From NCBI GenBank assembly GCA_024364735.1, contig JAGFNQ010005192.1:336440-400439 (forward strand): a stretch of 64,000 nt of DNA, written 5' to 3'. Within the stretch, counting starts at the first letter, position 1; each line of letters starts with the position of its first letter. Below, piece after piece: positions 1 through 9,270 of this stretch. The DNA comes from Boesenbergia rotunda. Lineage: Eukaryota; Streptophyta; Magnoliopsida; Zingiberales; Zingiberaceae. The notes below the pieces were generated by a model, which saw only the letters and a program-made list of their open reading frames with translations, ran no database searches and was not told the origin of the DNA. The position numbers and the translations under genes were made by a program.

Positions 1-547
1 TTCATTTAAATAATTCAAATTCTCTCGTGCTTTGCCTCTTTAAAAAATATTTCATGGTATCTTATCCCTTACCTTAACTCACATTAGAAACATTCTAATG
101 TTATTTTTAATCTTTTCTTTTTTATTATCATATATTTTTTTTTATATTAATCTTCTTTTTTTCTCACTCATAAATTTGCAAAGGGCCCCTGCTTAGTAAC
201 GCTTCACTTGAAGTTATGGTTTTAATTTTAATTTTTAATACTTTTATTTAATTGTTATTTATCATATATATATATATATAATTAATATTTTTAATTCAAA
301 TTTAATAAGTTCGGGTTAAATCAAATTAGAAGATTAAGGCTGATTTGGATAAATTAGTTCAAATCAAATTATATAATTTAGATTTTTAAATCACTCGTCC
401 AAGGCTTTTAGACGTTTACATATTTGGGAAATTAATTTTTTCTATTCTTCTACTTAAGCACTAACCCTTTCCCTCCCTCTTTCATGACTTCGCTAAGCAG
501 CTACCCGTTGCTCAAATGATAAATATTGTTCTATAATATTAAATTCG
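1..547. other. AT-rich left flank, no gene seen
   Basis: Very AT-rich sequence with no ORF of note and no similarity to the other parts of the window that I can see. It contains an (AT)n microsatellite around 263-281. It ends abruptly at about 548, where the copia integrase sequence of element K begins. This may be host intergenic DNA or a decayed element. Confidence 0.6.
263..281. repeat. (AT)n microsatellite
   Basis: A run of alternating A and T of about 19 bases inside the AT-rich left flank. Confidence 0.8.
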
Positions 548-1582
548 TTATTTAAAGGATATGTTCTATTGTAGCGCACATCTGATGAATGCTCTATATT
601 CTAGACTTAGAGAGCCCTATCTATAACGTGAATACCAAGAGGTTGAGATCAAATGAGTTGAACCCAACCTATCTCTGGCACTGTCGCTTAGGCCACATAA
701 ATGAGAGTCGCTTGTCCCAGCTCCATAAGGATGGTTTGCTGGACTCATTTGATTTTGAGTCATATGAGACATGCGAGTCATGCCTTCTAGGCAAGATGAC
801 TAAGACTCCCTTTAGTGGACATAGCGAAAGAGCGACAGACTTGTTAGGACTCATACATAGTGATGTATGTGGCCCTTTCAATGTCGCTGCCAGAGGTGGT
901 TACAGGTACTTCATCACATTTACTGATGACTTCAGTAGATATGGCTATGTGTATTTGATGACACATAAGTCAGAATCCTTTGAAAAGTTCAAAGAATTCA
1001 GAAATGAAGTACAGAACCAACTTGGCAAGAGTATTAAGATACTTCGATCAGATCGAGGTGGAGAATACTTGAGCCATGAGTTTCGTGACTACCTAGCTGA
1101 GTGTGGGATTCTATCCCAACTCACTCCCCCTGGAACACCACAGTGGAATGGTGTATCCGAAAGGAGGAATCGTACCTTATTAGATATGGTACGATCTATG
1201 ATGAGTCACGCAGATCTTCCTATATCCTTTTGGGGATATGCTCTAGACACGGCAGCGTTCACACTAAACCGTGTTCCATCAAAGGCTGTCATGAAGACAC
1301 CATATACGATATGGACAGGGAGGAGTCCCAAGATGTCTTTCATGAGGGTTTGGGGTTGTGAGGCTTACGTACGACGTCAAGTCTCAGACAAACTGGGACC
1401 CAAATCTGATAAGTGTTATTTCATAGGGTATCCCAAGGAAACGAAGGGATACTACTTCTACATTCCTAGTCAGCACAAAGTGTTTGTTGCTAAGACTGGA
1501 GTATTTCTAGAAAGGGACTTTGTTTCTAGAAAGACTAGTGGGAGTACGTTCAGTCTTGAAGAAGTTCAAGATACAAATAGTA
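548..1582 (+). pseudogene. K fragment 1: copia integrase (pre-integrase zinc domain and DD35E core)
   Basis: The reading frame is open from 589 to 1587. It encodes the His-His-Cys-Cys pre-integrase motif (LWHCRLGH and CESCLLGK) and the integrase core with IHSD, RSDRGGEY and SERRN carrying the D, D and E of the DD35E triad. The sequence from 548 to 1570 is essentially identical to 6446-7469 of element A, with no indel between 669 and 1361. The one difference noticed is a single C at about 592 where A has two. The frame reading into the integrase does not match the upstream gag-protease frame, so the polyprotein would be broken here. After 1571 the sequence diverges from A, and at 1583 it is cut by solo LTR J. 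The last five bases, 1578-1582 (TAGTA), are J's target duplication. Confidence 0.9.
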
Positions 1583-1741
1583 TGTAACACCCCAAAAATA
1601 TTATGAAATATTATCATGGAATATTATGAAATATTATGAATTCATGAATATGAAATATTATGAAATTCATGAAATATTATCATGGAATATTATGAAATAT
1701 TATGAATTCATGAAAATGAAATATTATGAAATTCATGAAAC
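1583..1741. repeat. Left piece of solo LTR J, with AT palindromic repeats
   Basis: After TGTAACACCCC the sequence is two copies of a roughly 60-base AT-rich unit built from the words ATGAAATATTATGAATTCATG, which are self-complementary in part (GAATTC centre). The related LTR H has a longer array of the same words at 25878-26095. Element A integrated in this array and duplicated GAAAC at 1737-1741. Confidence 0.8.
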
Positions 1742-3664
1742 TGTTAGTGAGAGCCCTAGAGCCAATCATGTGATGGTTGTTGTATGGACTCATTGTATCA
1801 TATTTCATATATATATATAAAGGCATTTGATTATGGTTATTATACTTACTTGTATTGGTGCCAAATAACTAAGTGTAATAACGTCCTTGGTAGTAGGTTC
1901 ATATCTATATCAATCGATTGGTTGAATCGATAGTGAGATGATATAGAGAACACTACTCTTAATTATTCCTAGTCAAGTATTAACATTCAGGGACAATGTT
2001 AATGCATAGAGACTAGCATGTAGGTCAACACGATGACTTGATCTCACAAGTCATGGATATGAGATATCAAGTTGACACATGAGTATGCATTGGAGAATGT
2101 ATACTGAATGACCCACCATGAGAAAGTATCATGGATCGTTATATGAGTGTCATATACTTTCTCATGTGACTATTAGTATGACTATTAGTCCTTAGACCTG
2201 AAGTCACCATAGTTCCCTACATAAGGAGTTATGTACTTTGGTTTCGTCAAACGTCACCCGTAACTGGGTGGACTATAAAGGCGATTACTGGGTATGTAAC
2301 AAATTATGCGGAGGGATGTGAGTGATGTAGATGGGATCTATCCCTCCTATATGACGGGAGAGATATCATAGTCTTGATAGAGTGAGATCACTAAGTGCAT
2401 GGCCATGCCCAAATAAGGCAATATGAGATATTGAGCTTATTTGATTATAGTGAGTCTACTTGGAGTTCAAGACACATAGATTGATTGGAGGATGACACGG
2501 TCTATGCTTCATAGAAGATCAATCTAGATATCGACGATAGAAGGACATTGTCACATATTATGAAAGTCATAATTAGTAGTCACATTGGTGATGTTGGATC
2601 TCAACATTCTTGTAACTTGGGTAGCAATGATGTGTTGCTAGATACCGCTCATTGCTTATGTTTCTAAGAGGTTAGAAGCATTGCCAACGTTACAAGAACC
2701 TATAGGGTCACACACAAAGAACAAATAGATGGAGAAAAAAATGAAGTCAAGTTTGACTTGGCTAAATATGGAAAGTCCATAAAAGGCAAGTTTGACTTGA
2801 CCCAAATCCAAATCAAGTTTGACTTGACTTGGTTCCACTTCAAGTTAGACTTGACATGGGAGAAGAAATGGAGTCAAGTTTGACTTGACTAAATATGGAA
2901 AGTCCATAAAAGGCAAGTTTGACTTGACCCAAATCCACCTCAAGTTAGACTTGACTTAATGCCACATCATGGTGATGAATTGGCATGGAGCCAACCATTG
3001 ATGATGCTCCACATCATCAAGAGCATTAAGTGTGGATGCCACCTCATCAAGGAAGATTAATGGTCAAGTTTGACTTGACCAAAAGGCCACCTCACCTTGA
3101 CTTGACCAAGTGATGACTTGGCTTGGTATTTGACCAATGATGATGCTCCACATCATCTCCAAAGGTTGTAACCCCCCATTTGAATTTGAATTCAAATTGA
3201 AAGGGGGTTATGGCCGGCCACTTAATGGCCATTATGTGGCCGGCCACAATGAGAGAACAAAACCAAGTTTTGGTTCCATTTTTCTCATGGTGTGTCTTCT
3301 CTTCTTCCTCCTCCAAGTGTTGGTGCTCTTCTTCTTCTTCTCCTCTTGGCCGAACCCTTGAAAGGTGCTAGCACACCTAAAGGGTTTCCTCCATCCACTT
3401 TGTTCGCGTGGATACTTCTAGAGGGACGGCACTTGACGTCCTAGAGATCCGACATCCAAAAGGAGCGAGCGGGATTAAGCGGGGCACGCACCAAAGGTAA
3501 AATGGTTTATCCCTCTTTAGATCTAGGAGTAGATCGAGTTTTGAGCATGAAATGAATACGTGATTTTTGTTTCGGAATTTTTCTTCGCACGAGATCCATG
3601 GCTTTGGGTTCTCGGGGTTTCCGCGACGCGAAAAGGCGGTTTTCGCGGCCCGAAAAACCCAACA
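1742..3664 (+). repeat. Element A 5' LTR
   Basis: 1923 bp, starting TGTTAGTGAG and ending CCCAACA, directly followed by the primer binding site. It contains an AT run resembling a TATA box (1807-1822), a cluster of about eight short hairpins TCAAGT-TTG-ACTTGA and variants (2745-3080), an inverted repeat around 3172-3208, and two GGCCGGCC octamers (3212 and 3238) flanking an AATGGCCATT core. The 3' copy is 9271-11181. Confidence 0.95.
2745..3080 (+). repeat. Hairpin repeat cluster in A LTR (TCAAGT-TTG-ACTTGA)
   Basis: About eight copies of a short inverted repeat with 6-base arms and a 3-base loop (or CAAGT-TAG-ACTTG) occur in roughly 330 bp. A longer direct repeat of about 65 bases (from 2747 and again from 2873) contains two of them. 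The same cluster is in the 3' LTR at about 10275-10600. Confidence 0.85.
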
Positions 3665-3665
3665 G

Positions 3666-3678
3666 TGGTATCAGAGCC
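3666..3678 (+). other. Element A primer binding site
   Basis: TGGTATCAGAGCC begins two bases after the LTR end. It is complementary to the 3' end of initiator-methionine tRNA, the usual primer for plant copia minus-strand DNA synthesis. Confidence 0.95.
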
Positions 3679-5282
3679 ACGTGCGAAGCACGTATTTATT
3701 TTTTTTGTATGGGATACAAAATTTAGAGTAGTTTATGATTCTGTAATTTTTCTAATTTTTAGGATTTTGTGAGTATTTTTCTCGTAGAGGCGAAGCAACG
3801 AGTGCGAAGCACTTGTACACTTCGACCACCGAGAAAAACTTCTCCGAAACGGCAAGTTTCGCCCAAATAGATTTTGGGACAGCGGGTTAGGCACTGTTAG
3901 ATCGCGATACGACACTCACGAAATTAATTTCGTGAGTAGGGGCGCCGCCCCTAACCCCGCAAGGGGCCTTGTCACGTGATTGTGCCCGAAACCCGCTTAA
4001 CGGGACCGCCGTGGAGTTGTGACTCATAAAATTCGTAAAATACATAGAAAAATTAGATAAATTTCTGTAAAATACATAATTTTGAATTATGTACAGTAGT
4101 GTGATGGTCATGGCCCAAGACCCTATTTTAATTAGATTAAAATATGTGTGTAATTCATATTACGGCCTGCGTGCCGTTATTTGTGTTGTGTGTGTTGTAT
4201 TGTGATTGCGACCTGCGTGTCGGCCTTTTATTTATTATTTCTGTTAAAATTAGTTTAAGACTCGAATGTAACTCGAGTATAAATTTTGTAATGTACAAAA
4301 TTGAAGATGAAGGAAATTCTGGAGAAGACGGACTCGTGGGAAGCAAGCCGACAACACATGGGGTTCTGGAAGGAGGAGCTTGGAGAAGCTGCTGCCTAGA
4401 CCCTAGGTTGACCAAAGGATCTTCTCATTGGCTTGAGAAGATCTTAGTAGGGCCATGACTAATCACACTTTAATTTTCTTGTATATTTTATTTTTCCTTA
4501 TATGTATGTGATGCATGTTAGTATAGAATAGAATATACATGAGTGTATGTGATGCACATGTAATGTGGGAACCACATCTTGATGTGCACCTAATACACAT
4601 TTAGGTTAAATTAGATTTAATAAATGCCTAAATACGATGCACATCATCGATTAGATTAGATCTAAATCGAAATCAACTCGTATATGCCTAACGAGCCTTG
4701 ATACCCATCACTACCACGATCATATGCGATTGTTGAATCTGCCAAAGCAGAGCAATGCATTTAATCTTGGTGGGATGCGGAGGGACAACCTTGGTCCCGC
4801 CTATCACGCTTGGGTTAGATTGAGCTCAATTAGATTGAGTAACTAGTTAGCTCAATTGGATCGAGCCTAACTATAGGCATACTCCAATAGTTGGAAAGGT
4901 AGGACAAGATCGCATTTATCAATAGTCTTGGGAGATTTAGCCAAAGCTAACTCAAGATTATTCATAAATGTTAATTCTTGATCCTATAAACAAGAGTTGC
5001 ATAGAGATGTAATTGGTAATTAGTACCTACCGATCATACTAAGTCTTGGGCGATTTAGCCAAAGCTAACTCAAGGCGTAGTATGATGTGGATCTTGACCT
5101 ACGAGAATTATAGTTAGTTGGTGTGGATCTAGTAGTGTGGTTTTACCACATCTATGACTCGATTCTACCAAAGCCCTATAATTCAGTGGGAGCATCATTT
5201 AATTAAAGGCCTAGTTAAATGATAAATAAAATATGATACAATGGTGGATATTTATTTTCTGCATTTTATGTTGTAGATTACC
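3679..5282 (+). other. Element A untranslated leader
   Basis: A leader of about 1.6 kb with no convincing ORF. It holds a GC-rich inverted repeat around 3939-3970 (GGGGCGCCGCCCC) and a duplicated phrase of about 33 bases (GATTTAGCCAAAGCTAACTC within it) at about 4924-4957 and 5042-5074. Packaging or dimerisation signals would be expected here, but I cannot pinpoint them. Confidence 0.65.
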
Positions 5283-6503
5283 ATGTCAAACACGAACACT
5301 CTCTCTCTACGATCTGTTCTTGAGAAGGACAAGCTCCTAGGAGCTAATTTCCTGGACTGGTACAGGAATCTGAGGATAGTCCTCACGCAGGAACGTAAGC
5401 TGTACGTTCTGGAGCAAGCAGTTCCTGATGCACCACCAGCCTCTGCCGCTCGTAGTGTTAGAGATGCTCATCAGAAGCATCTAGATGACGCGTTAGACGT
5501 GTCATGCCTAATGCTATGCTGTATGTCTCCTGAGCTTCAGAAGCAACACGAGAAAATGAATGCTTTTGATATGATTGGCCATCTCAAGCAACTATATCAA
5601 GGGCAGGCAAGGCATGAGAGGTTTGAAGTGACTCAGGCCCTCTTTTCATGCAAGATGAAAGAGGGAACCTCTGTAGGAACTCACGCACTCAAAATGATTG
5701 GGTACGTCGAGAACCTCGAGAGGTTGGGGTTCCCTTTGGGCCAAGAGCTGGCTACCGATCTGATCCTGCAATCGTTGCCGGTGAGTTACCGTCAATTCGT
5801 CATGAACTACAACATGAACGAATTAGACAAACCACTGCCCGAGATACTCAACATGTTAAGAACTGCTGAGCCTAATCTCACCACTGCCAAGTCCAGTACC
5901 GTCCTAATGGTACAAAAGGGCAAGGGTAAGGGCAAGTGGAAGCCCAAAGGTAAGGGTAAGACCCAAACCAAGGGCAAAGCCAGCTCTTCAACACTCAAAC
6001 CTAAAGGTGGGGTTGCTAAGGATGCTACCTGCTTCCACTGCGGTAAGACTGGGCATTGGAAGCGGAACTGCAAGGTATACCTGGAAGATCTGAAGAAGAA
6101 GAGAAGTGAGACTTCTACTTCAGGTATAAATGTTATAGAAGTCAACCTTTCTATTTCTACATCATGGGTATTAGATACTGGGTGTGCTTCTCACATTTGT
6201 ACTAATGTGCAGGCGCTGAGAAATAGCAGGGCATTGGCCAAGGGCGAGGTGGACCTACGAGTAGGCAATGGAGCAAGGGTTGCTGCTGTTGCTATAGGGA
6301 CTTACTTTCTATCTCTACCCTCTGGGCTTGTACTGGAATTGAATAACTGTTGTTATGTACCTGTACTAACAAAGAATATCATTTCAGTTTCATGTTTAGA
6401 TAACAAAGGTTTTTCATTCATAATAAAGGACAAATGTTGTTCTGTTTATTTAAAGGATATGTTCTATTGTAGCGCACATCTGATGAATGCCTCTATATTC
6501 TAG
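5283..6503 (+). CDS. gag: Element A Gag-protease polyprotein part
   Basis: 406 residues. Residues about 10-200 are the copia-type Gag domain (UBN2/gag-polypeptide), which forms the virus-like particle. A Lys/Gly-rich basic stretch (about 210-245) is followed by the CCHC zinc knuckle C250-x2-C-x4-H-x4-C263, which binds the element RNA. The aspartic protease follows, with its catalytic Asp-Thr-Gly at 298-300 in WVLDTGCASHIC. The start is the first ATG after the leader and fits family members F and G. The frame ends at a TAG at 6501-6503, just before the integrase zinc domain, which lies in another frame. In the related family F/G the whole polyprotein is one frame, so this looks like a lesion, although programmed frameshifting is not excluded. 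Confidence 0.93.
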   Translation: MSNTNTLSLRSVLEKDKLLGANFLDWYRNLRIVLTQERKLYVLEQAVPDAPPASAARSVRDAHQKHLDDALDVSCLMLCCMSPELQKQHEKMNAFDMIGHLKQLYQGQARHERFEVTQALFSCKMKEGTSVGTHALKMIGYVENLERLGFPLGQELATDLILQSLPVSYRQFVMNYNMNELDKPLPEILNMLRTAEPNLTTAKSSTVLMVQKGKGKGKWKPKGKGKTQTKGKASSSTLKPKGGVAKDATCFHCGKTGHWKRNCKVYLEDLKKKRSETSTSGINVIEVNLSISTSWVLDTGCASHICTNVQALRNSRALAKGEVDLRVGNGARVAAVAIGTYFLSLPSGLVLELNNCCYVPVLTKNIISVSCLDNKGFSFIIKDKCCSVYLKDMFYCSAHLMNASIF

Positions 6504-6526
6504 ACTTAGAGAGCCCTATCTATAAC

Positions 6527-9256
6527 GTGAATACCAAGAGGTTGAGATCAAATGAGTTGAACCCAACCTATCTCTGGCACTGTCGCTTAGGCCACATAAA
6601 TGAGAGTCGCTTGTCCCAGCTCCATAAGGATGGTTTGCTGGACTCATTTGATTTTGAGTCATATGAGACATGCGAGTCATGCCTTCTAGGCAAGATGACT
6701 AAGACTCCCTTTAGTGGACATAGCGAAAGAGCGACAGACTTGTTAGGACTCATACATAGTGATGTATGTGGCCCTTTCAATGTCGCTGCCAGAGGTGGTT
6801 ACAGGTACTTCATCACATTTACTGATGACTTCAGTAGATATGGCTATGTGTATTTGATGACACATAAGTCAGAATCCTTTGAAAAGTTCAAAGAATTCAG
6901 AAATGAAGTACAGAACCAACTTGGCAAGAGTATTAAGATACTTCGATCAGATCGAGGTGGAGAATACTTGAGCCATGAGTTTCGTGACTACCTAGCTGAG
7001 TGTGGGATTCTATCCCAACTCACTCCCCCTGGAACACCACAGTGGAATGGTGTATCCGAAAGGAGGAATCGTACCTTATTAGATATGGTACGATCTATGA
7101 TGAGTCACGCAGATCTTCCTATATCCTTTTGGGGATATGCTCTAGACACGGCAGCGTTCACACTAAACCGTGTTCCATCAAAGGCTGTCATGAAGACACC
7201 ATATACGATATGGACAGGGAGGAGTCCCAAGATGTCTTTCATGAGGGTTTGGGGTTGTGAGGCTTACGTACGACGTCAAGTCTCAGACAAACTGGGACCC
7301 AAATCTGATAAGTGTTATTTCATAGGGTATCCCAAGGAAACGAAGGGATACTACTTCTACATTCCTAGTCAGCACAAAGTGTTTGTTGCTAAGACTGGAG
7401 TATTTCTAGAAAGGGACTTTGTTTCTAGAAAGACTAGTGGGAGTACGTTCAGTCTTGAAGAAGTTCAAGACATGGACAATAGCACTGAAGCCTTGATGGA
7501 AGTTGAACAGGAACCACAAAGTGTGGTGGTTGATGAGGTTGTTGCACAAGAAGCTGTGGAACAACAACCTGTTCATGTAGACCTACCTCTTCGCAGGTCT
7601 GATAGGGTACGTCGTCAGCCTGAGAGATACTCATTTCTCTTGTCTGACCATGATGACGTTATGCTCGTTGAGAACGAGCCTACCTCCTATCAGGAAGCTG
7701 TGATGAGCCCAGATTCTGAGAAATGGCTAGAGGCCATGAGATCCGAGATGGATTCCATGTACACCAACCAAGTATGGACTTTGGTTGATCCACCTGAAGG
7801 GGTCAAACCCATTGGGTGTAAGTGGGTCTTTAAGAGAAAGACTGACATGGATGGACTTGTACATACCTATAAGGGTAGACTAGTAGCTAAAGGTTTCAAG
7901 CAAATTCATGGTATTGACTATGATGAAACTTTTTCTCCAGTCGCGATGTTCAAGTCCATTAGGATCTTGCTTGCTATTGCAGCATACCACGATTATGAGA
8001 TCTGGCAGATGGACGTCAAAACTGCGTTTCTGAATGGAAACCTCCTCGAGGAAGTGTACATGACACAACCTGAGGGTTTTGTAGATCCAAAGCATACTGG
8101 TAGAGTATGCAAGCTGCATAAGTCCCTTTATGGACTAAAGCAAGCTTCTCGAAGCTGGAATCTTCGATTCGATGATGCAATCAAACAGTTTGGTTTCATC
8201 AAGAATGAAGATGAACCTTGTGTCTACAAAAGGGTTAGTGGGAGCACAGTTGTCTTCCTTGTTTTGTATGTAGATGACATACTACTCATTGGGAATGACA
8301 TTCCTTCACTACAGTCTGTGAAGACTTGGTTGGGGAATTCCTTCTCAATGAAAGACTTAGGTGAAGCAGCCTATATTCTAGGCATAAAGATCTATAGAGA
8401 TAGATCTAAGAGATTGCTTGGCCTAAGTCAGAGTACATACATTGATACCGTTTTGCAACGGTTTGCCATGCAGAATTCCAAGAAGGGAAATCTGCCAATG
8501 TCACATGGCGTGAGTCTTTCGAAGACTCAAGGTCCCTCTTCTAGAGAGGAGAGAGACCGCATGAGCAAGATCCCTTATGCCTCAGCCATAGGATCTATCA
8601 TGTACGCCATGTTATGTACTCGTCCTGATGTCTCGTATGCTTTGAGCATGACGAGCAGATACCAGTCAGATCCAGGTGAACGTCACTGGATAGCAGTCAA
8701 GAATATTCTTAAGTACTTGAGAAGGACTAAAGAATATTTCTTGATATTTGGAGGCGAAGAGGAGCTAACTGTAAAAGGTTACAGTGATGCAAGCTTCCAA
8801 ACTGACCAGGATGACTACAGATCGCAGTCAGGGTTCGTGTTTTGCTTAAATGGTGGCGCTGTCAGCTGGAAGAGTTCAAAGCAGGATACAGTTGCTGATT
8901 CTACAACAGAAGCTGAGTACATTGCTGCATCTGAGGCAGCAAAGGAGGCAGTTTGGATCCGCAAGTTCATTACTGAGCTTGGAGTGGTTCCTAGCATAGC
9001 CGACCCAGTACAGCTCTATTGTGACAACAATGGAGCTATTGCGCAGGCTAAGGAACCTCGTTCACACCAGCGGACCAAACACATACTACGGCGTTTCCAT
9101 CTCATTCGAGAGATCATCGATCGAGGAGATGTGAAGATATGCAGAGTACCCACAGAGGCTAACATTGCAGATCCCTTGACCAAGGCTTTGGCACAGACCA
9201 AGCATGATGGTCACACTAGGTCATTGGGTATTAGATACTACAGTGATTGGCACTAG
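6527..9256 (+). CDS. pol: Element A integrase-reverse transcriptase-RNase H polyprotein part
   Basis: 909 residues from the first ATG; the frame is open from 6491. Residues 15-55 are the pre-integrase zinc domain (H18, H23, C49, C52). The integrase core has D79, D142 and E178, giving DD35E spacing. An acidic linker follows. RT spans about 430-670, with the MDVKTAFLNG motif and the YVDD active site at 581-584 (catalytic D583 and D584). RNase H spans about 750-890, with GYSDASF, TTEAEY and YCDNN carrying its acidic residues, ending near ADPLTKAL. There is no stop in any domain. The stop is 5 bases upstream of the polypurine tract. The absence of a gag-linked frame means normal expression would need a frameshift near 6490. 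Confidence 0.94.
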   Translation: MNTKRLRSNELNPTYLWHCRLGHINESRLSQLHKDGLLDSFDFESYETCESCLLGKMTKTPFSGHSERATDLLGLIHSDVCGPFNVAARGGYRYFITFTDDFSRYGYVYLMTHKSESFEKFKEFRNEVQNQLGKSIKILRSDRGGEYLSHEFRDYLAECGILSQLTPPGTPQWNGVSERRNRTLLDMVRSMMSHADLPISFWGYALDTAAFTLNRVPSKAVMKTPYTIWTGRSPKMSFMRVWGCEAYVRRQVSDKLGPKSDKCYFIGYPKETKGYYFYIPSQHKVFVAKTGVFLERDFVSRKTSGSTFSLEEVQDMDNSTEALMEVEQEPQSVVVDEVVAQEAVEQQPVHVDLPLRRSDRVRRQPERYSFLLSDHDDVMLVENEPTSYQEAVMSPDSEKWLEAMRSEMDSMYTNQVWTLVDPPEGVKPIGCKWVFKRKTDMDGLVHTYKGRLVAKGFKQIHGIDYDETFSPVAMFKSIRILLAIAAYHDYEIWQMDVKTAFLNGNLLEEVYMTQPEGFVDPKHTGRVCKLHKSLYGLKQASRSWNLRFDDAIKQFGFIKNEDEPCVYKRVSGSTVVFLVLYVDDILLIGNDIPSLQSVKTWLGNSFSMKDLGEAAYILGIKIYRDRSKRLLGLSQSTYIDTVLQRFAMQNSKKGNLPMSHGVSLSKTQGPSSREERDRMSKIPYASAIGSIMYAMLCTRPDVSYALSMTSRYQSDPGERHWIAVKNILKYLRRTKEYFLIFGGEEELTVKGYSDASFQTDQDDYRSQSGFVFCLNGGAVSWKSSKQDTVADSTTEAEYIAASEAAKEAVWIRKFITELGVVPSIADPVQLYCDNNGAIAQAKEPRSHQRTKHILRRFHLIREIIDRGDVKICRVPTEANIADPLTKALAQTKHDGHTRSLGIRYYSDWH

Positions 9257-9260
9257 TTCT

Positions 9261-9270
9261 AGTGGGAGAT
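9261..9270 (+). other. Element A polypurine tract
   Basis: AGTGGGAGAT sits immediately upstream of the 3' LTR start at 9271. This is the expected plus-strand priming site. Confidence 0.85.

Noticed and set aside
1..547. LTR of element K in the left flank
   Set aside because: No TG...CA terminus, primer site or similarity to A's LTR or gag is visible. K simply starts at 548 inside the polyprotein.
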